Positions 8,427 through 17,435 of a stretch of DNA of 64,000 nt are shown here, in pieces. A model generated the notes under the pieces. It was not told the origin of the DNA. It did not search any database and worked only from the letters and a program-made list of their open reading frames with translations. This stretch comes from CAYVOV01 sp964453525 (GTDB lineage: Bacteria > Chloroflexota > Dehalococcoidia > Dehalococcoidales > UBA2162): positions 1 to 64,000 of the forward strand of contig CAYVOV010000001.1 in NCBI GenBank assembly GCA_964453525.1. The letters are read 5' to 3'. The position numbers and the translations under genes are program-made. Within the stretch, counting starts at the first letter, position 1; every line of letters begins with the position of its first letter.

Positions 8427-9021
8427 ATCGAATATTGCATGTACGTTATTCCTGAATATTTTATTTTCTAATCTCTCCCTTTCGTGAAGAGCTTGCCCCT
8501 TTAGCGCCACGCCCCTCTTTCTAACGCTTCCTCCTTCCCCTTGTTAAAGTCTTGCCCTAAAAAGCGTAAACCCAGGTTCTTCTCAATCTTAGTTGGAGAC
8601 CCTTCGACAAGCTCAGGGTGAGTGGGAATGCGTGCCGCTCATGGTGAGTAGTTAGCCTGTCCTGAGCGAAGCCGAAGGAAACCACAGCGGCGAAAGAAAT
8701 ATTGATATTCATTGTTACCTGTGCAACCATGATCAAGTAAAAGGCAAACCCGTGTCACCCTGAGTGAATTCGCTCTACTCAGTGTAAACTCCGTGAGGAG
8801 TCTCGGGGTGGTGGTTACAATATCCCCTACCCTGAGATTCTTCGTCCGCCAGAGGCGGACTCCAGAATGACTTTTGAGGCAAGGCCCCTTGTCAAGGGGA
8901 AGGGGGACACAGGGGGATAGGGTTTGATAAATACAATGTTCCTCAATTGACTGGCATTATCTGCGGTTGTATGATGCAGGTGTCTGTTATTGAAGTAGAA
9001 TTGTTAATGTAGTGTATTCCC
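8427..9021. repeat. Non-coding stretch of REP-like palindromic repeats
   Basis: No credible gene is present. Several short repeat units of kinds seen scattered in many bacterial genomes are recognisable. CCTTCGACAAGCTCAGGGTGAG at 8601-8622 is partly complementary to CCTGTCCTGAGCGAAGCCGAAGG at 8656-8678. A GTCACCCTGAGT unit starts at 8754. A perfect GTCCGCC-AGA-GGCGGAC palindrome lies at 8844-8860, next to a GAGATTCTTCG/CCAGAATGAC unit. CCCCTTGTCAAGGGGAAGGGGG lies at 8885-8906. These are best read as REP/MITE-like elements piled between the tetR and pabB genes. Confidence 0.65.
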
Positions 9022-10464
9022 ATGGTAGAGAACTCTCGCCGCCCTCTTATTGAAGAGATAGATGTGAAACTATCCCCTCCTGATGCCTTCGAACTTTTCA
9101 GCGACCGGCGGTTCGGTTTCTTCCTTGACAGCGGCATGGACCCGGAGAAGCTGGGCCGCTACTCCTTCATCGGCAGTGACCCTTTTCTTGTGCTCACCAG
9201 TCGCTCCAGCGAGATAACAGTGGCTCAGGAAACTAAGACGGAAAATCTCGATGGAAATCCCTTTGACGTGTTGGGGCATTTTCTGAATTATTACCATCTT
9301 GATGCCGAAACGTCTCCCGTTCCGTTCGTTGGCGGAGCCGTTGGCTACCTGAGCTACGACCTCTGCCATTTCATTGAGCGTCTGCCTGCTACTGCAGTGG
9401 ATGACCTGGAGTTACCCGAATGCTATTTTGGCTTCTATGACTTGGTGCTGGCATTCGATAATCTTGAAGGTAAAGCTTTTATAGTCTCAACCGGATTTCC
9501 GGAACTGAATGAGAAGGCAAGGATTGAAAGGGCGAGAGAGCGCCTGGATGAAATGAAGGCTGTGCTTGCCGGGGTAAAACCACTAGGTACGGCGGAAACG
9601 CTGGACCCCGTGCCGACCTCAGGGCGGGTAACTCTTAAAGGTGGCTTCACTCATCAGGAGTATGTTGATGCGGTCGAGAAATGCCGGCAGTACATCATTG
9701 ATGGCGATATCTTCGAGGTGAATCTCTCCCAGCGCTTCGAAGCTGAACTCTCCATTACTCCCTGTGAGCTCTATAAGCGGCTGCGCCGAATAAATCCAGC
9801 GCCTTTTGCCGGTTATCTCGGTTTTGACGGGGTCACCATAGTCAGCGCCTCCCCGGAAAGGTTTCTCCGCCTTCAGGGAGACTGGGTGGAGACTCGCCCA
9901 ATTAAGGGCACCCGTCCGCGGGGAAAGACCCCGGAGGAAGATAAAGCTAATGCTGAGGAACTTGTCAGCAGCGTGAAAGACCGGGCTGAGAATATAATGA
10001 TTGTCGACCTTGAAAGAAATGACCTGGGCAGAGTATGCCGGTACGGCACGGTAAGAGTCTCGGAACTGGCAATACTGGAGACCTTCCCCACCGTTTTTCA
10101 CCTTACTTCTACTGTGGTAGGAAGGCTCAGGGAAGGTAAGAGCTGTATTGATTTGCTCAAAGCTACCTTTCCTGGCGGTTCGATAACCGGGGCTCCAAAG
10201 GTGCGCTCAATGGAGATTATTGATGAACTGGAGCCGACACGGAGGAGCGTCTATACCGGCAGTATCGGCTATCTGGGCTTCGACGGTAATCTCGACCTCA
10301 ATATTGCCATACGTACTTTTATCATCAAGGGTAAAAATGCTTATTTCCAGGCGGGCGGCGCCGTTGTCTATGATTCCGACCCCGAGGCCGAGTACCAGGA
10401 GACGCTGGACAAGGTCAGAGCGCTGATTGATGCCCTCGGTGTTGCGGCGGCAGGTGCGGGATAG
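9022..10464 (+). CDS. pabB: Aminodeoxychorismate synthase component I
   Basis: A 480-residue chorismate-binding enzyme of the TrpE/PabB family, which aminates chorismate with ammonia delivered by its glutaminase partner. The N-terminal domain (1-150) has RYSFIGSDPF and GAVGYLSYDL. The catalytic domain has GDIFEVNLSQRF, SASPERFL, the PIKGTRPRG motif with its active-site Lys, IVDLERNDLGRVC and PGGSITGAPKVRSMEIIDELEP. TrpE is the sequence alternative. The neighbours decide for PabB: pabA, pabC and folP follow, so the product serves folate synthesis. The start codon at 9022 has no clear Shine-Dalgarno box. The next gene starts 3 nt after the stop, giving a tight operon. Confidence 0.88.
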   Translation: MVENSRRPLIEEIDVKLSPPDAFELFSDRRFGFFLDSGMDPEKLGRYSFIGSDPFLVLTSRSSEITVAQETKTENLDGNPFDVLGHFLNYYHLDAETSPVPFVGGAVGYLSYDLCHFIERLPATAVDDLELPECYFGFYDLVLAFDNLEGKAFIVSTGFPELNEKARIERARERLDEMKAVLAGVKPLGTAETLDPVPTSGRVTLKGGFTHQEYVDAVEKCRQYIIDGDIFEVNLSQRFEAELSITPCELYKRLRRINPAPFAGYLGFDGVTIVSASPERFLRLQGDWVETRPIKGTRPRGKTPEEDKANAEELVSSVKDRAENIMIVDLERNDLGRVCRYGTVRVSELAILETFPTVFHLTSTVVGRLREGKSCIDLLKATFPGGSITGAPKVRSMEIIDELEPTRRSVYTGSIGYLGFDGNLDLNIAIRTFIIKGKNAYFQAGGAVVYDSDPEAEYQETLDKVRALIDALGVAAAGAG

Positions 10465-10466
10465 CC

Positions 10467-11063
10467 ATGGTCTTGATAATTGATAATTATGATTCCTTCA
10501 CCTATAACCTCGCCCAGTACCTCGGCGAACTGGGCTGGGAACCGGTGGTCTATCGCAATGATAAGCTATCGCTTGAAGAGATTGAAAGATTATGCCCGTC
10601 TCATATTATTATTTCTCCCGGCCCCTGCACTCCGCTTGAGGCGGGTATCTCGAACGATGTTATCTGGCGTTTTTCCGGGAGGATTCCCATCCTCGGCGTT
10701 TGCCTGGGGCACCAGTGCATCGGCTATGTTTTCGGCGGGCAGGTTGTCCGTGCTCCCGTACCCACTCACGGTAAAAGCTCAATGGTCTATCATGACGGCA
10801 AAACTATATATAGAGATTTATCAAATCCCTTCGAGGCAGGCCGTTACCATTCGCTTGTAGTGAAAAAGGAGTCACTACCTTCGTCGCTGATGCTGGCTGC
10901 CTGGACCGAAGACGGCGTGGTGATGGGTATCCGGCACCGGGACTATGTTGTTGAGGGAGTGCAGTTTCATCCGGAGTCGATAATGACCGAAACCGGACAC
11001 GACGTGCTGAGAAATTTTCTGGGCTTCTTACAGCCACGGTGGCAACGGGGGGCGAACTTATGA
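10467..11063 (+). CDS. pabA: Aminodeoxychorismate/anthranilate synthase glutaminase component
   Basis: A 198-residue class I glutamine amidotransferase that supplies ammonia to PabB. The triad is visible: Cys in GVCLGHQCIGYVFGG, and His and Glu in VQFHPESIMTE. The N-terminal LIIDNYDSFTYNLAQYLGELG is the family signature, and the oxyanion region is ISPGPCTP. It could also serve an anthranilate synthase, as amphibolic PabA/TrpG proteins do. Its stop overlaps the pabC start in an ATGA arrangement, so translation is coupled. Confidence 0.9.
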   Translation: MVLIIDNYDSFTYNLAQYLGELGWEPVVYRNDKLSLEEIERLCPSHIIISPGPCTPLEAGISNDVIWRFSGRIPILGVCLGHQCIGYVFGGQVVRAPVPTHGKSSMVYHDGKTIYRDLSNPFEAGRYHSLVVKKESLPSSLMLAAWTEDGVVMGIRHRDYVVEGVQFHPESIMTETGHDVLRNFLGFLQPRWQRGANL

Positions 11064-11923
11064 GTGGAGTCGTTTACCTTAACGGCGCTCTGATTCCCCT
11101 TGACCGGGCAAAGATTTCCGTGCTGGACTATGGTTTCCTCTACGGCTATGGACTTTTTGAAACGATGCGTGCCTATGGGGGAAAGGTATTTCTCCTTGAC
11201 CGGCATCTGGAACGACTTCACGGCTCGCTCGAAATGCTGGGAATAAAGACAGAAGAGCTGTCTCTTGGGGATGCCGTAACGGATACAATAAGGGCTAATA
11301 AACTCACCGATGCCCGGGTCCGTATCGCCGTTTCAATCGGTGAGGGCGGGATGGTACCCGACCCGGCAAGCTGCGGCAAGCCGACGGTACTGGTAATCGC
11401 CACCGATTATAAACCGTATCCTCAACAGGTGTATGAAAAAGGGTTCAGGGCGGTGGTTTCCTCAATCCGCCGCAACAGCCAGTCGCCTCTTTCAACACTC
11501 AAGTCAGCCAATTACCTTGAAAGCCTGCTGGCCAGGCAGGAGGCAAGAGAAGCCGGGGTTGACGAAGCTATTTTACTCAATGATAAAGGCCTTCTTGCCG
11601 AGGCGAGCATGAGCAATATCTTCCTGGTGAGCGGCGGAGCGCTGAAAACGCCGAAGATAGAAAGCGGTATATTACCGGGAATTACACGGCAAGCTGTGCT
11701 TGAAATTGCTGCGAAGGCGGGTGTTACTGCTTCCGGCAGTAATATAACTCCGGGCGAGCTAAATAATGCCCACGAGGCATTCCTGACAAACTCAATTATG
11801 GAAATTATGCCGCTTGTGGAAGTTGACGGCAGGGCTATCGGCTCCGGTAATCCGGGTCCTCTAACCCGCGGACTGATGGTGGCTTACCGAGACCTCGTCG
11901 TGTCTATGACCAGCGGACAATAG
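11060..11923 (+). CDS. pabC: Aminodeoxychorismate lyase / class IV aminotransferase
   Basis: A 287-residue PLP enzyme of fold type IV, which in this context splits aminodeoxychorismate into p-aminobenzoate and pyruvate. Signatures are LDYGFLYGYGLFETMRAY, TLKSANYLESLLARQEA with the PLP Lys, DEAILLNDKGLLAEASMSNIF and the PGITRQAVLEIA segment. A longer reading from GTG at 11039 exists, but ATG at 11060 overlaps the pabA stop (ATGA), has a GGGGGGCG purine run upstream and gives the usual N-terminus (MSGVVYLNG). Branched-chain or D-amino-acid transaminases share the fold; the pab/fol neighbours favour PabC. The 3' end overlaps the convergent folP gene by 20 bp. Confidence 0.85.
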   Translation: MSGVVYLNGALIPLDRAKISVLDYGFLYGYGLFETMRAYGGKVFLLDRHLERLHGSLEMLGIKTEELSLGDAVTDTIRANKLTDARVRIAVSIGEGGMVPDPASCGKPTVLVIATDYKPYPQQVYEKGFRAVVSSIRRNSQSPLSTLKSANYLESLLARQEAREAGVDEAILLNDKGLLAEASMSNIFLVSGGALKTPKIESGILPGITRQAVLEIAAKAGVTASGSNITPGELNNAHEAFLTNSIMEIMPLVEVDGRAIGSGNPGPLTRGLMVAYRDLVVSMTSGQ

Positions 11924-12764
11924 CGTCGCTCACCCGGCAGACCCTTACCATCTGCTGAACATCGTGCACCCTGACGATGTCAGCCCCCTTTGAAATACCT
12001 ATGGCTACGGAAGCCGCCGTGCCTTCGAGGCGCTCGGTGCTGGGCAGGTCGAGCACCATGCCGATAAATGATTTGCGGGAAGGTCCGATTAATATGGGCT
12101 TTTTCAGTTCCTGAAGCTCGTCGAGCCGGCGGATTATCTCGAGTTCCTGCCGCCAAGTCTTGCCGAAGCCGATTCCGGGGTCGATAATAATGTTCTCCTG
12201 GGGCATCCCTAGCTTCACTGCCAGCTCGATGCTGTTCTTAAGTGATGAAGTTATTTCTGCCATCAGGTCATCATAATAGGCAACATCCCGCTGGATTCCG
12301 GCGTCATAGCCACCCTTGTCCCGCTGGTTGCTCATCAGGATAATTGGAACATTATATTGGGCGGCAAGTTGGGCAAGCCGTTTGTCTTTTTTCAGTCCCC
12401 ACTGGTCGTTTATAATCGTTGCTCCCGCCTTCAGCGCCCGCTCTGCCACTTCGGACTTATAGGTATCCACGCTCAGGGGAGCGGTTATTTCAGCGGCCAG
12501 ACGCTCGATGACCGGTATCACCCGCCTGATTTCTTCGTCAACCGGGACCGATGATGAGCCGGGGCGGGTGGACTCACCGCCGACATCGAGAATATCAGCC
12601 CCTTCACTGATAAAGCGCTGTGCCTGCTCCTCAGCCACTTTGAGGTCGGTAATTCCATCGCCGGAGAAGGAGTCCGGGGAGACATTGATTATCCCCATTA
12701 CATAGGTCCGCTCTCCCCAGCGGAATTCCGTGTTACCGCAGTTTGTAATGCCGGGCCGGTCCAT
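11904..12764 (-). CDS. folP: Dihydropteroate synthase
   Basis: A 286-residue TIM-barrel enzyme that joins p-aminobenzoate to the pterin pyrophosphate, the step after pabABC. Both family signatures are present: MGIINVSPDSFSGDG (residues about 23-37) and GGESTRPGSSSVP. Further conserved pieces are SVDTYKSEVAERAL, INDQWGL, DPGIGFGKTW, GPSRKSFIG and the closing VRVHDV. Length is standard. It is transcribed toward pabC and shares 20 bp with its 3' end, so the folate genes form a convergent block. It is the target of sulfonamides in other bacteria. No unusual change is visible. Confidence 0.95.
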   Translation of the reverse strand: MDRPGITNCGNTEFRWGERTYVMGIINVSPDSFSGDGITDLKVAEEQAQRFISEGADILDVGGESTRPGSSSVPVDEEIRRVIPVIERLAAEITAPLSVDTYKSEVAERALKAGATIINDQWGLKKDKRLAQLAAQYNVPIILMSNQRDKGGYDAGIQRDVAYYDDLMAEITSSLKNSIELAVKLGMPQENIIIDPGIGFGKTWRQELEIIRRLDELQELKKPILIGPSRKSFIGMVLDLPSTERLEGTAASVAIGISKGADIVRVHDVQQMVRVCRVSDAIVRWS

Positions 12765-13010
12765 AGACGCTACCTCATATTAAACAATCTGCCGCTATTT
12801 TAACATATCACCTTATACCTGGTAATCTTTAGTTTATATTTTAAAAATGTAATGTGCATTTTCCTTTATGGAACTGGGAAATATCTGTGATAATGAAGAC
12901 CATTAGTACGTCAGACTGATACTGAACGATATTGACACGATATCCCCGCTGTAATAAACTCAAGTTCGAGTTATGTCTATTAGTGTCACATTAAAAAGAA
13001 GAGGTGTCCG

Positions 13011-14084
13011 ATGTTTAGAAGATTAGGAATATTATTGACGGTGATTGTAATGCTCGGTATTGTGACCGGGTGCACAACTGCTGAATTCGAAATCGACCCT
13101 GTCAACCTGTCGAACTACGTTATCACTGGCGAACCTGTAACAATAGTTACTGACGTTACGAACCAGGGGAATACCGAAGGAACGTATTCTGCAACGTTAA
13201 AGGTGGATGATGTCATTATTGAGACAAAGGAAGTTACCATAGCAGCCGGAGCAACTGAAAAAATCTCTTTTACCTTTGAAATCGATACTTCCGGCAAACA
13301 CGTTATCGATTTAAACGGCAGTATTACTGAAGTAACTGCAATGACTCCCCGAGAAATTATGGACCTTGTCTTTGAGGCAATAAGTGAGACGAAGTCAATG
13401 CAGGGCGATATGTCGTTAACCTTTAATATGGAGATATCACAGGAAGGAGAGAAATATGAGATGGAGGCGCTCATAGCCTCTGACCTGGTGATCGATAATG
13501 AGAACAAAGAGATGAAAACGGTCACCGATGTGGATATAGATATTCCCGGAGAAACGCCGGTAAAAGGAACCATAGAACTTTATGTTGTTGATGGTGCTAT
13601 TTATACCAGAGCTGATACTTCGGGCGAAGATACCGGCTGGCATAAGGAGTCGCTACCCGCTGACTACTGGAAAGAGGTGGAAATAATCTCAGGACAGTTG
13701 GATGTTGCCAGAGACGTGGAAGTGGAACTACTGAGGATGGAAACATTAGATGGCATAAACTGTTTTGTTTTTGATATTCTGCTGTCCGATGAAGCTATCA
13801 TGGAGACAATTCTTGGTCAGCAGCAAATCAGTGACCTGCTCGGTGAAGATATTGACCAGGCTACCTCCTTTATCTCAGGATTCCTGGCCTCAGCGCTGGA
13901 TATGTCAATGCAGGTCTGGGTATCTGAAGATACCTTGCTAGTGAAAAAAACAGTGCTGGCAGGGGACATCGACCTTTCCTCATTCGGTTTCTTCATGAAT
14001 ATCGGTGCTGTAGTGAATGTAGACAAGTATAATGAGCAGGTTGAAATTATACTGCCGGAAGGAGCCCTGTCCGGCACTAATTGA
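13011..14084 (+). CDS. Lipoprotein with CARDB-like and LolA/LppX-like (DUF6612-type) regions
   Basis: A 357-residue secreted lipoprotein. The N-terminus has two Arg, a hydrophobic stretch (LGILLTVIVMLGIV) and a lipobox ending in TGC at residue 21, so it should be lipidated and anchored outside the membrane. Residues about 25-110 look like a CARDB/Ig-like adhesion domain (VTNQGNTEGTYSATLKVD, then ISFTFEIDTSGKHVI). Residues about 115-357 resemble the LppX/LolA-like fold found in DUF6612 proteins (GDMSLTFNMEIS, IYTRADTSGEDTGWHKE). The role may be lipid or hydrophobe binding at the cell surface; that is inference. It stands alone just left of the tRNA-Arg gene and seems to be the last backbone gene before the island. 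Confidence 0.8.
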   Translation: MFRRLGILLTVIVMLGIVTGCTTAEFEIDPVNLSNYVITGEPVTIVTDVTNQGNTEGTYSATLKVDDVIIETKEVTIAAGATEKISFTFEIDTSGKHVIDLNGSITEVTAMTPREIMDLVFEAISETKSMQGDMSLTFNMEISQEGEKYEMEALIASDLVIDNENKEMKTVTDVDIDIPGETPVKGTIELYVVDGAIYTRADTSGEDTGWHKESLPADYWKEVEIISGQLDVARDVEVELLRMETLDGINCFVFDILLSDEAIMETILGQQQISDLLGEDIDQATSFISGFLASALDMSMQVWVSEDTLLVKKTVLAGDIDLSSFGFFMNIGAVVNVDKYNEQVEIILPEGALSGTN

Positions 14085-14210
14085 TGGGAAGGTGATGAGA
14101 AAAACATCATGGCTGCATGACAGTATGTGAAGGTTTTTCGTTAAATAGTATCATGCCTGAATAGCCCTGGAGACTCTACAAAATCATAGCTCTTAACCTC
14201 TTACTTCTGT

Positions 14211-14216
14211 TATAAT
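14211..14216 (+). promoter_or_regulatory. -10 box of the tRNA-Arg gene
   Basis: A perfect TATAAT lies 16 bp upstream of the first tRNA base. The matching -35 box is weak. Confidence 0.55.
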
Positions 14217-14231
14217 TTAGCGTGGATAGGT

Positions 14232-14307
14232 GCCCCTGTAGCTCAGAGGATAGAGCAGCGGTTTCCTAAACCGCGTGTCGTGCGTTCGAGTCGCACCAGG
14301 GGTACCA
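14232..14307 (+). tRNA. tRNA-Arg (anticodon CCT), host gene of the island
   Basis: A full cloverleaf is visible: acceptor GCCCCTG (14232-14238) with CAGGGGT (14297-14303), D stem GCTC/GAGC, anticodon stem GCGGT/ACCGC with loop TTCCTAA (anticodon CCT at 14265-14267), a 5-nt variable loop, T stem GTGCG/CGCAC with loop TTCGAGT, discriminator A, and an encoded CCA. The segment from the anticodon loop into the CCA (14263-14305) is repeated exactly at 46524-46566 and approximately at 62794-62838, so it is the attachment core of the integrated DNA. The gene remains intact after insertion. Confidence 0.97.
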
Positions 14308-14350
14308 CTGAAGCTAAATTCCCTCAAAATGGAGGTTTTAACCACAAATG

Positions 14351-14428
14351 TGACACCCGGTTACGGACTCAATATTTAGTCAATTCCTGGTCAATTTTAC
14401 ATCAATTTTAGGTCAATATTTTTTGACC
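14351..14428. repeat. Arm-type recombinase binding repeats (left end of element 1)
   Basis: A GACACCCGGTTACGGA motif (from 14352) precedes four direct repeats of consensus RTCAATTTT spaced exactly 11 bp (start points 14379, 14390, 14401, 14412), then TTGACC. The same layout recurs right of the second att copy (46608-46679). This spacing between att core and integrase gene is typical of arm-type sites for tyrosine recombinases. Confidence 0.65.
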
Positions 14429-14449
14429 AGGAAAGGATACTAGAGGAAA

Positions 14450-15475
14450 ATGTCCGTAAGACAAAAGAGGTGGCAATTAGTGGAAAAAACTTCCATTCCA
14501 ATAGCAACTCTGGTAGACCGGTACCTTTCCGCATGTCATTCTGCTGGAATGAGTCCCAAGACTATCCGAGGTTATAATGAAAAACTTCAACGATATGTAC
14601 GAATGGTGGGAGGTACTCTTGCAGATTTTACGCTGGAGGCCGTACGTTACCATTTGACTAATCTTCAAAAAGCAAGAAAATGGGAAGGACATCCATATAC
14701 GCCCCCAGCTACAGAAACACTGTCAACCACTACTATTAGAAACCACGCTCGAGTTCTAACCGGCTTTGCTCAGTGGCTATTCAGTGAAGAATATACCAAT
14801 GAGCATATTTTATCTCGATTAAAGGTACCTAAGGCTAATGATATTAGAATGGAGCCTCTAAGCGATGAAGAAATTGGTAAAGTAATGTCCTACATAAACT
14901 TAAATATGGAGATTGGTTGCCGAAATGCTGCTATGATTTGGTTGTTTCTAGATACCGGTCTTCGTTGCTCTGAACTCATGAGTCTGGAAATGGAGAATCT
15001 ATTTCTTGATACAAGGCGACTTAAAATTCTTGGTAAAGGCAGGAAGGAGAGGATAGTGCCTTTTGGTCACCAGACTAAAAGACTTCTTGAACGCTATGTT
15101 TTTCATTTAAGGCCAGGACCTATTCTCCAAAACGTGGTATTCTTGCATTCGGATGGTTACCCTGTTAGCGAAAACACGATAAAGATGGTCGTACGCCGGT
15201 TAGCAAAGAAGGCGGATATTCCCCGCATGCATATTCATCTATTAAGACACACTTTTGCTACAAGGTTTTTAATACGGGGTGGTGATACTATGTGGCTTCA
15301 GACCATTATGGGGCATGAGAGTCTTGAGACAACGCAGAGATATGTTAAACGCGGTGCACTACAACAGGTTGTACTCGAAAGAGCATTATCCCCAATGGAT
15401 GAAATTATACTACCTAGGCAGCTGAGGACTAATAGTAAACGGATTGAATCTAAACTGACGTCTGGAATTAGATAA
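14450..15475 (+). CDS. Tyrosine recombinase / integrase
   Basis: A 341-residue XerC/D-type integrase. The N-terminal SAM-like core-binding domain (residues about 17-125) is followed by the catalytic domain with the Arg in LDTGLRCSELMSLE, the Lys-bearing turn LGKGRKERIVPF, HxxR in HLLRHTFATRF, then GHESLETTQRY with the His and the nucleophilic Tyr. ATG at 14450 has an AGAGGA box close upstream. It starts 142 bp after the tRNA-Arg gene whose 3' end is duplicated at 46.5 kb, so it is the natural candidate for the enzyme that inserted the island. Residues 320-341 form a basic tail. The complete catalytic set suggests that it may still be active. Confidence 0.93.
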   Translation: MSVRQKRWQLVEKTSIPIATLVDRYLSACHSAGMSPKTIRGYNEKLQRYVRMVGGTLADFTLEAVRYHLTNLQKARKWEGHPYTPPATETLSTTTIRNHARVLTGFAQWLFSEEYTNEHILSRLKVPKANDIRMEPLSDEEIGKVMSYINLNMEIGCRNAAMIWLFLDTGLRCSELMSLEMENLFLDTRRLKILGKGRKERIVPFGHQTKRLLERYVFHLRPGPILQNVVFLHSDGYPVSENTIKMVVRRLAKKADIPRMHIHLLRHTFATRFLIRGGDTMWLQTIMGHESLETTQRYVKRGALQQVVLERALSPMDEIILPRQLRTNSKRIESKLTSGIR

Positions 15476-15812
15476 ACATGAATGAGTATTTAGTTTATGA
15501 AGAATTAAGCTGATATAAACCTCTATACAGCACCTGATTTTATCGTTTTTTGGTTAAAATTTCCAGTAAATTCAAATTATATTAAATTAACAAAATACTT
15601 CTTTGTTGCCCTGTTAGCATTATGCAAATTCGTTATATACATAGCATTGTCAGAGGTAGCCCCCCCCTTTACAGCTACAGCCGAACATATACACTGTAGC
15701 CCCCCACTTTTCTCGGAAATATGTTATACAAGGGCTCTCGTATTTACCGCTTATCGGGAGTGATATAATGAGATAAAAAGTTAATCCTGTTGGTGTAATC
15801 AAGGGGGAAGAA
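15476..15812. other. AT-rich intergenic stretch with a C-tract direct repeat
   Basis: No gene is supported. Two copies of GTAGCCCCCC followed by an A/T-rich CTTT end lie about 40 bp apart (around 15657 and 15697). No terminator or named regulatory element is recognisable. Confidence 0.5.
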
Positions 15813-16244
15813 ATGAGTGCAAAACAGAATATTGCCAACGCAAAGCAGGCCATCCAAGCCATTAATGACCGAGACTGGGGTTTTATTCAAAAGTTACTAT
15901 CACCTAACTTCATTCGCCACGATCTCTCAGAAGCTTTCGAGGAAATAAAAGGTCATGAAAGCTTCGCAGATTTCCTTCAATTGGTACTAAAGGCATTGCC
16001 AGACTATCGAATTCAAATAGAGGATATATTTGCCGCGGAGGATCGACTGGCGATGCGCTTCACCGCATCAGGTACACATCAGGGTGAACTTCTAGGTTAT
16101 GCTCCTACAGGTAAAACAGTTAAGATAAACCAAATCAACCTGTATCGATTTGATGGAGATAAGCTTGCAGAGACTTGGCAGCTTATGGACGTTGCAGGTT
16201 TCCTTCGACAGATCGGTGCTCTACCCACATTTCACTCAGGCTAG
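15813..16244 (+). CDS. SnoaL-like ester cyclase / NTF2-fold protein
   Basis: A 143-residue protein of the SnoaL-like polyketide cyclase family (NTF2 fold). The typical run is seen: NDRDWGFIQKLLSPNFIRHDL, a helix with FLQLVLKALPDYRIQIEDIFAAEDRLAMRFTASGTHQGELLGYAPTGK split over the sheet, and FDGDKLAETWQLMDVAGFLRQIG at the end. Family members bind small hydrophobic ligands and some catalyse aldol or ring-closing steps; most are untested. ATG at 15813 follows a GGGGGAAG box. A hydrolase gene follows about 50 bp downstream, so the two may act on one ligand. The exact role is unknown. Confidence 0.8.
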   Translation: MSAKQNIANAKQAIQAINDRDWGFIQKLLSPNFIRHDLSEAFEEIKGHESFADFLQLVLKALPDYRIQIEDIFAAEDRLAMRFTASGTHQGELLGYAPTGKTVKINQINLYRFDGDKLAETWQLMDVAGFLRQIGALPTFHSG

Positions 16245-16293
16245 CGATGGATTTGTGAGTATATGCGTCCAAGTTAACCAAAAATGGGAGGAG

Positions 16294-17184
16294 ATGCCTG
16301 TGTTAGACTCAGCTATCCAGCAAATTACGCTAAAGGATGGGCGAAGGCTCGGCTACGCCGAGTACGGCACTCCCGACGGTAAACCGATATTCTATTTCCA
16401 CGGTAATCCCTCTTCACGGCTTGAAGGTTGGCGCTTGGATGAACCAGCCAAACACATTAAAGCTCACATTATTTCCGTTGACCGGCCTGGGATGGGTCTT
16501 TCGGATTTTAAAGCAGGTCGGCGACTATTAGATTGGCCAGAAGATGTAATCGAACTGGCTGACATCCTCGGTATTAATCGATTTGCTGTTTTAGGGCTTT
16601 CAGGAGGTGGACCCTATGCCATGGCATGTGCTTTTAAAATACCACAACGACTAACAGCGGTTGCTCTTATTAGTAGTCCCTGCCCTTTCAATGTGACGGC
16701 TGCAACCAAGGATTTGAGTCGATATCAACGCCTATTGATATTCCTTGTCCGCAGAGCCTTCTGGCTCGTAAGATTGCTACTTCGTATGGTCGCTCGTAAC
16801 GCACATAAAGACCCGGTAGGTTTCATATCACGGGTAAATGGTAAATTATCTGACGTAGATAAGGCTGTGGTGGATAAGATTGTAATGAGAAGTCCTGAAG
16901 GATTAAATCGGGCTGTTGCTAGCCTCCAACAAGCATTTCGTGGGGGCATTAGGGGTGTCGCTTGGGAATATTCGGTATTGATGAACTCCTGGGGATTTCG
17001 ATTGGAGGATATCTCAATCCCAATTCAACTTTGGCAGGGTGAGGATGATAGGCAAATTCCCCTGAGCATGGGGCGGTATTTGGCGACTACTATCCCACAT
17101 TGCCGTGCAAATTTCCTTCCAGGCGAAGGGCATTATGCTTTTTTTAGCCACGTTCAGGATATTCTGAACTATTTGGTCGTTTGA
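16294..17184 (+). CDS. Alpha/beta-hydrolase
   Basis: A ~296-residue alpha/beta-hydrolase fold enzyme. The nucleophile elbow is GLSGGGPYAMA (Ser). The oxyanion HGNP segment is in YFHGNPSSRLEGWR, the acid is probably in WQGEDDRQIP, and the base is His in GEGHYAFF. A longer frame begins at 16150, but it overlaps the previous gene out of frame. ATG at 16294, or GTG at 16300, lies just after a GGGAGGAG box, and the latter has better spacing. Likely substrates are esters, lactones or epoxides; sequence does not discriminate. It follows the SnoaL-like gene on the same strand, probably as an operon. Confidence 0.85.
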   Translation: MPVLDSAIQQITLKDGRRLGYAEYGTPDGKPIFYFHGNPSSRLEGWRLDEPAKHIKAHIISVDRPGMGLSDFKAGRRLLDWPEDVIELADILGINRFAVLGLSGGGPYAMACAFKIPQRLTAVALISSPCPFNVTAATKDLSRYQRLLIFLVRRAFWLVRLLLRMVARNAHKDPVGFISRVNGKLSDVDKAVVDKIVMRSPEGLNRAVASLQQAFRGGIRGVAWEYSVLMNSWGFRLEDISIPIQLWQGEDDRQIPLSMGRYLATTIPHCRANFLPGEGHYAFFSHVQDILNYLVV

Positions 17185-17295
17185 GTAACCAAGTCTAGAA
17201 AACCTAACCCAACTCTACAGCCTAACTATATTGCTGAACAATTTACTATATTGTTGAGTCACATTCTGAGTAATTGTGGTCTGTCCCGGGTTTGT

Positions 17296-17325
17296 TTGAC
17301 AAAATGGTTTTCTTTCATATATAAT
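17296..17325 (+). promoter_or_regulatory. Sigma70-type promoter of the zinc-ribbon/helicase block
   Basis: A perfect TTGACA (17296-17301) and a perfect TATAAT (17320-17325) are 18 bp apart, about 110 bp upstream of the zinc-ribbon gene. The long leader in between could be regulatory. Confidence 0.7.
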
Positions 17326-17435
17326 TTTATGTAATTAGTTTTAGTTAGGTTATTACAGACTTTTCAAAATCATCCCAGATCAATAAGTGTTGGGTGACCG
17401 GACTCGAATTAAAATATAAAAGAGGAGGTCATCCA

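Noticed and set aside
14379..14422. 11-bp repeats as a CRISPR array or replication iterons
   Set aside because: The units are too short for CRISPR, there is no cas or replication gene, and the position between att core and integrase fits arm sites.
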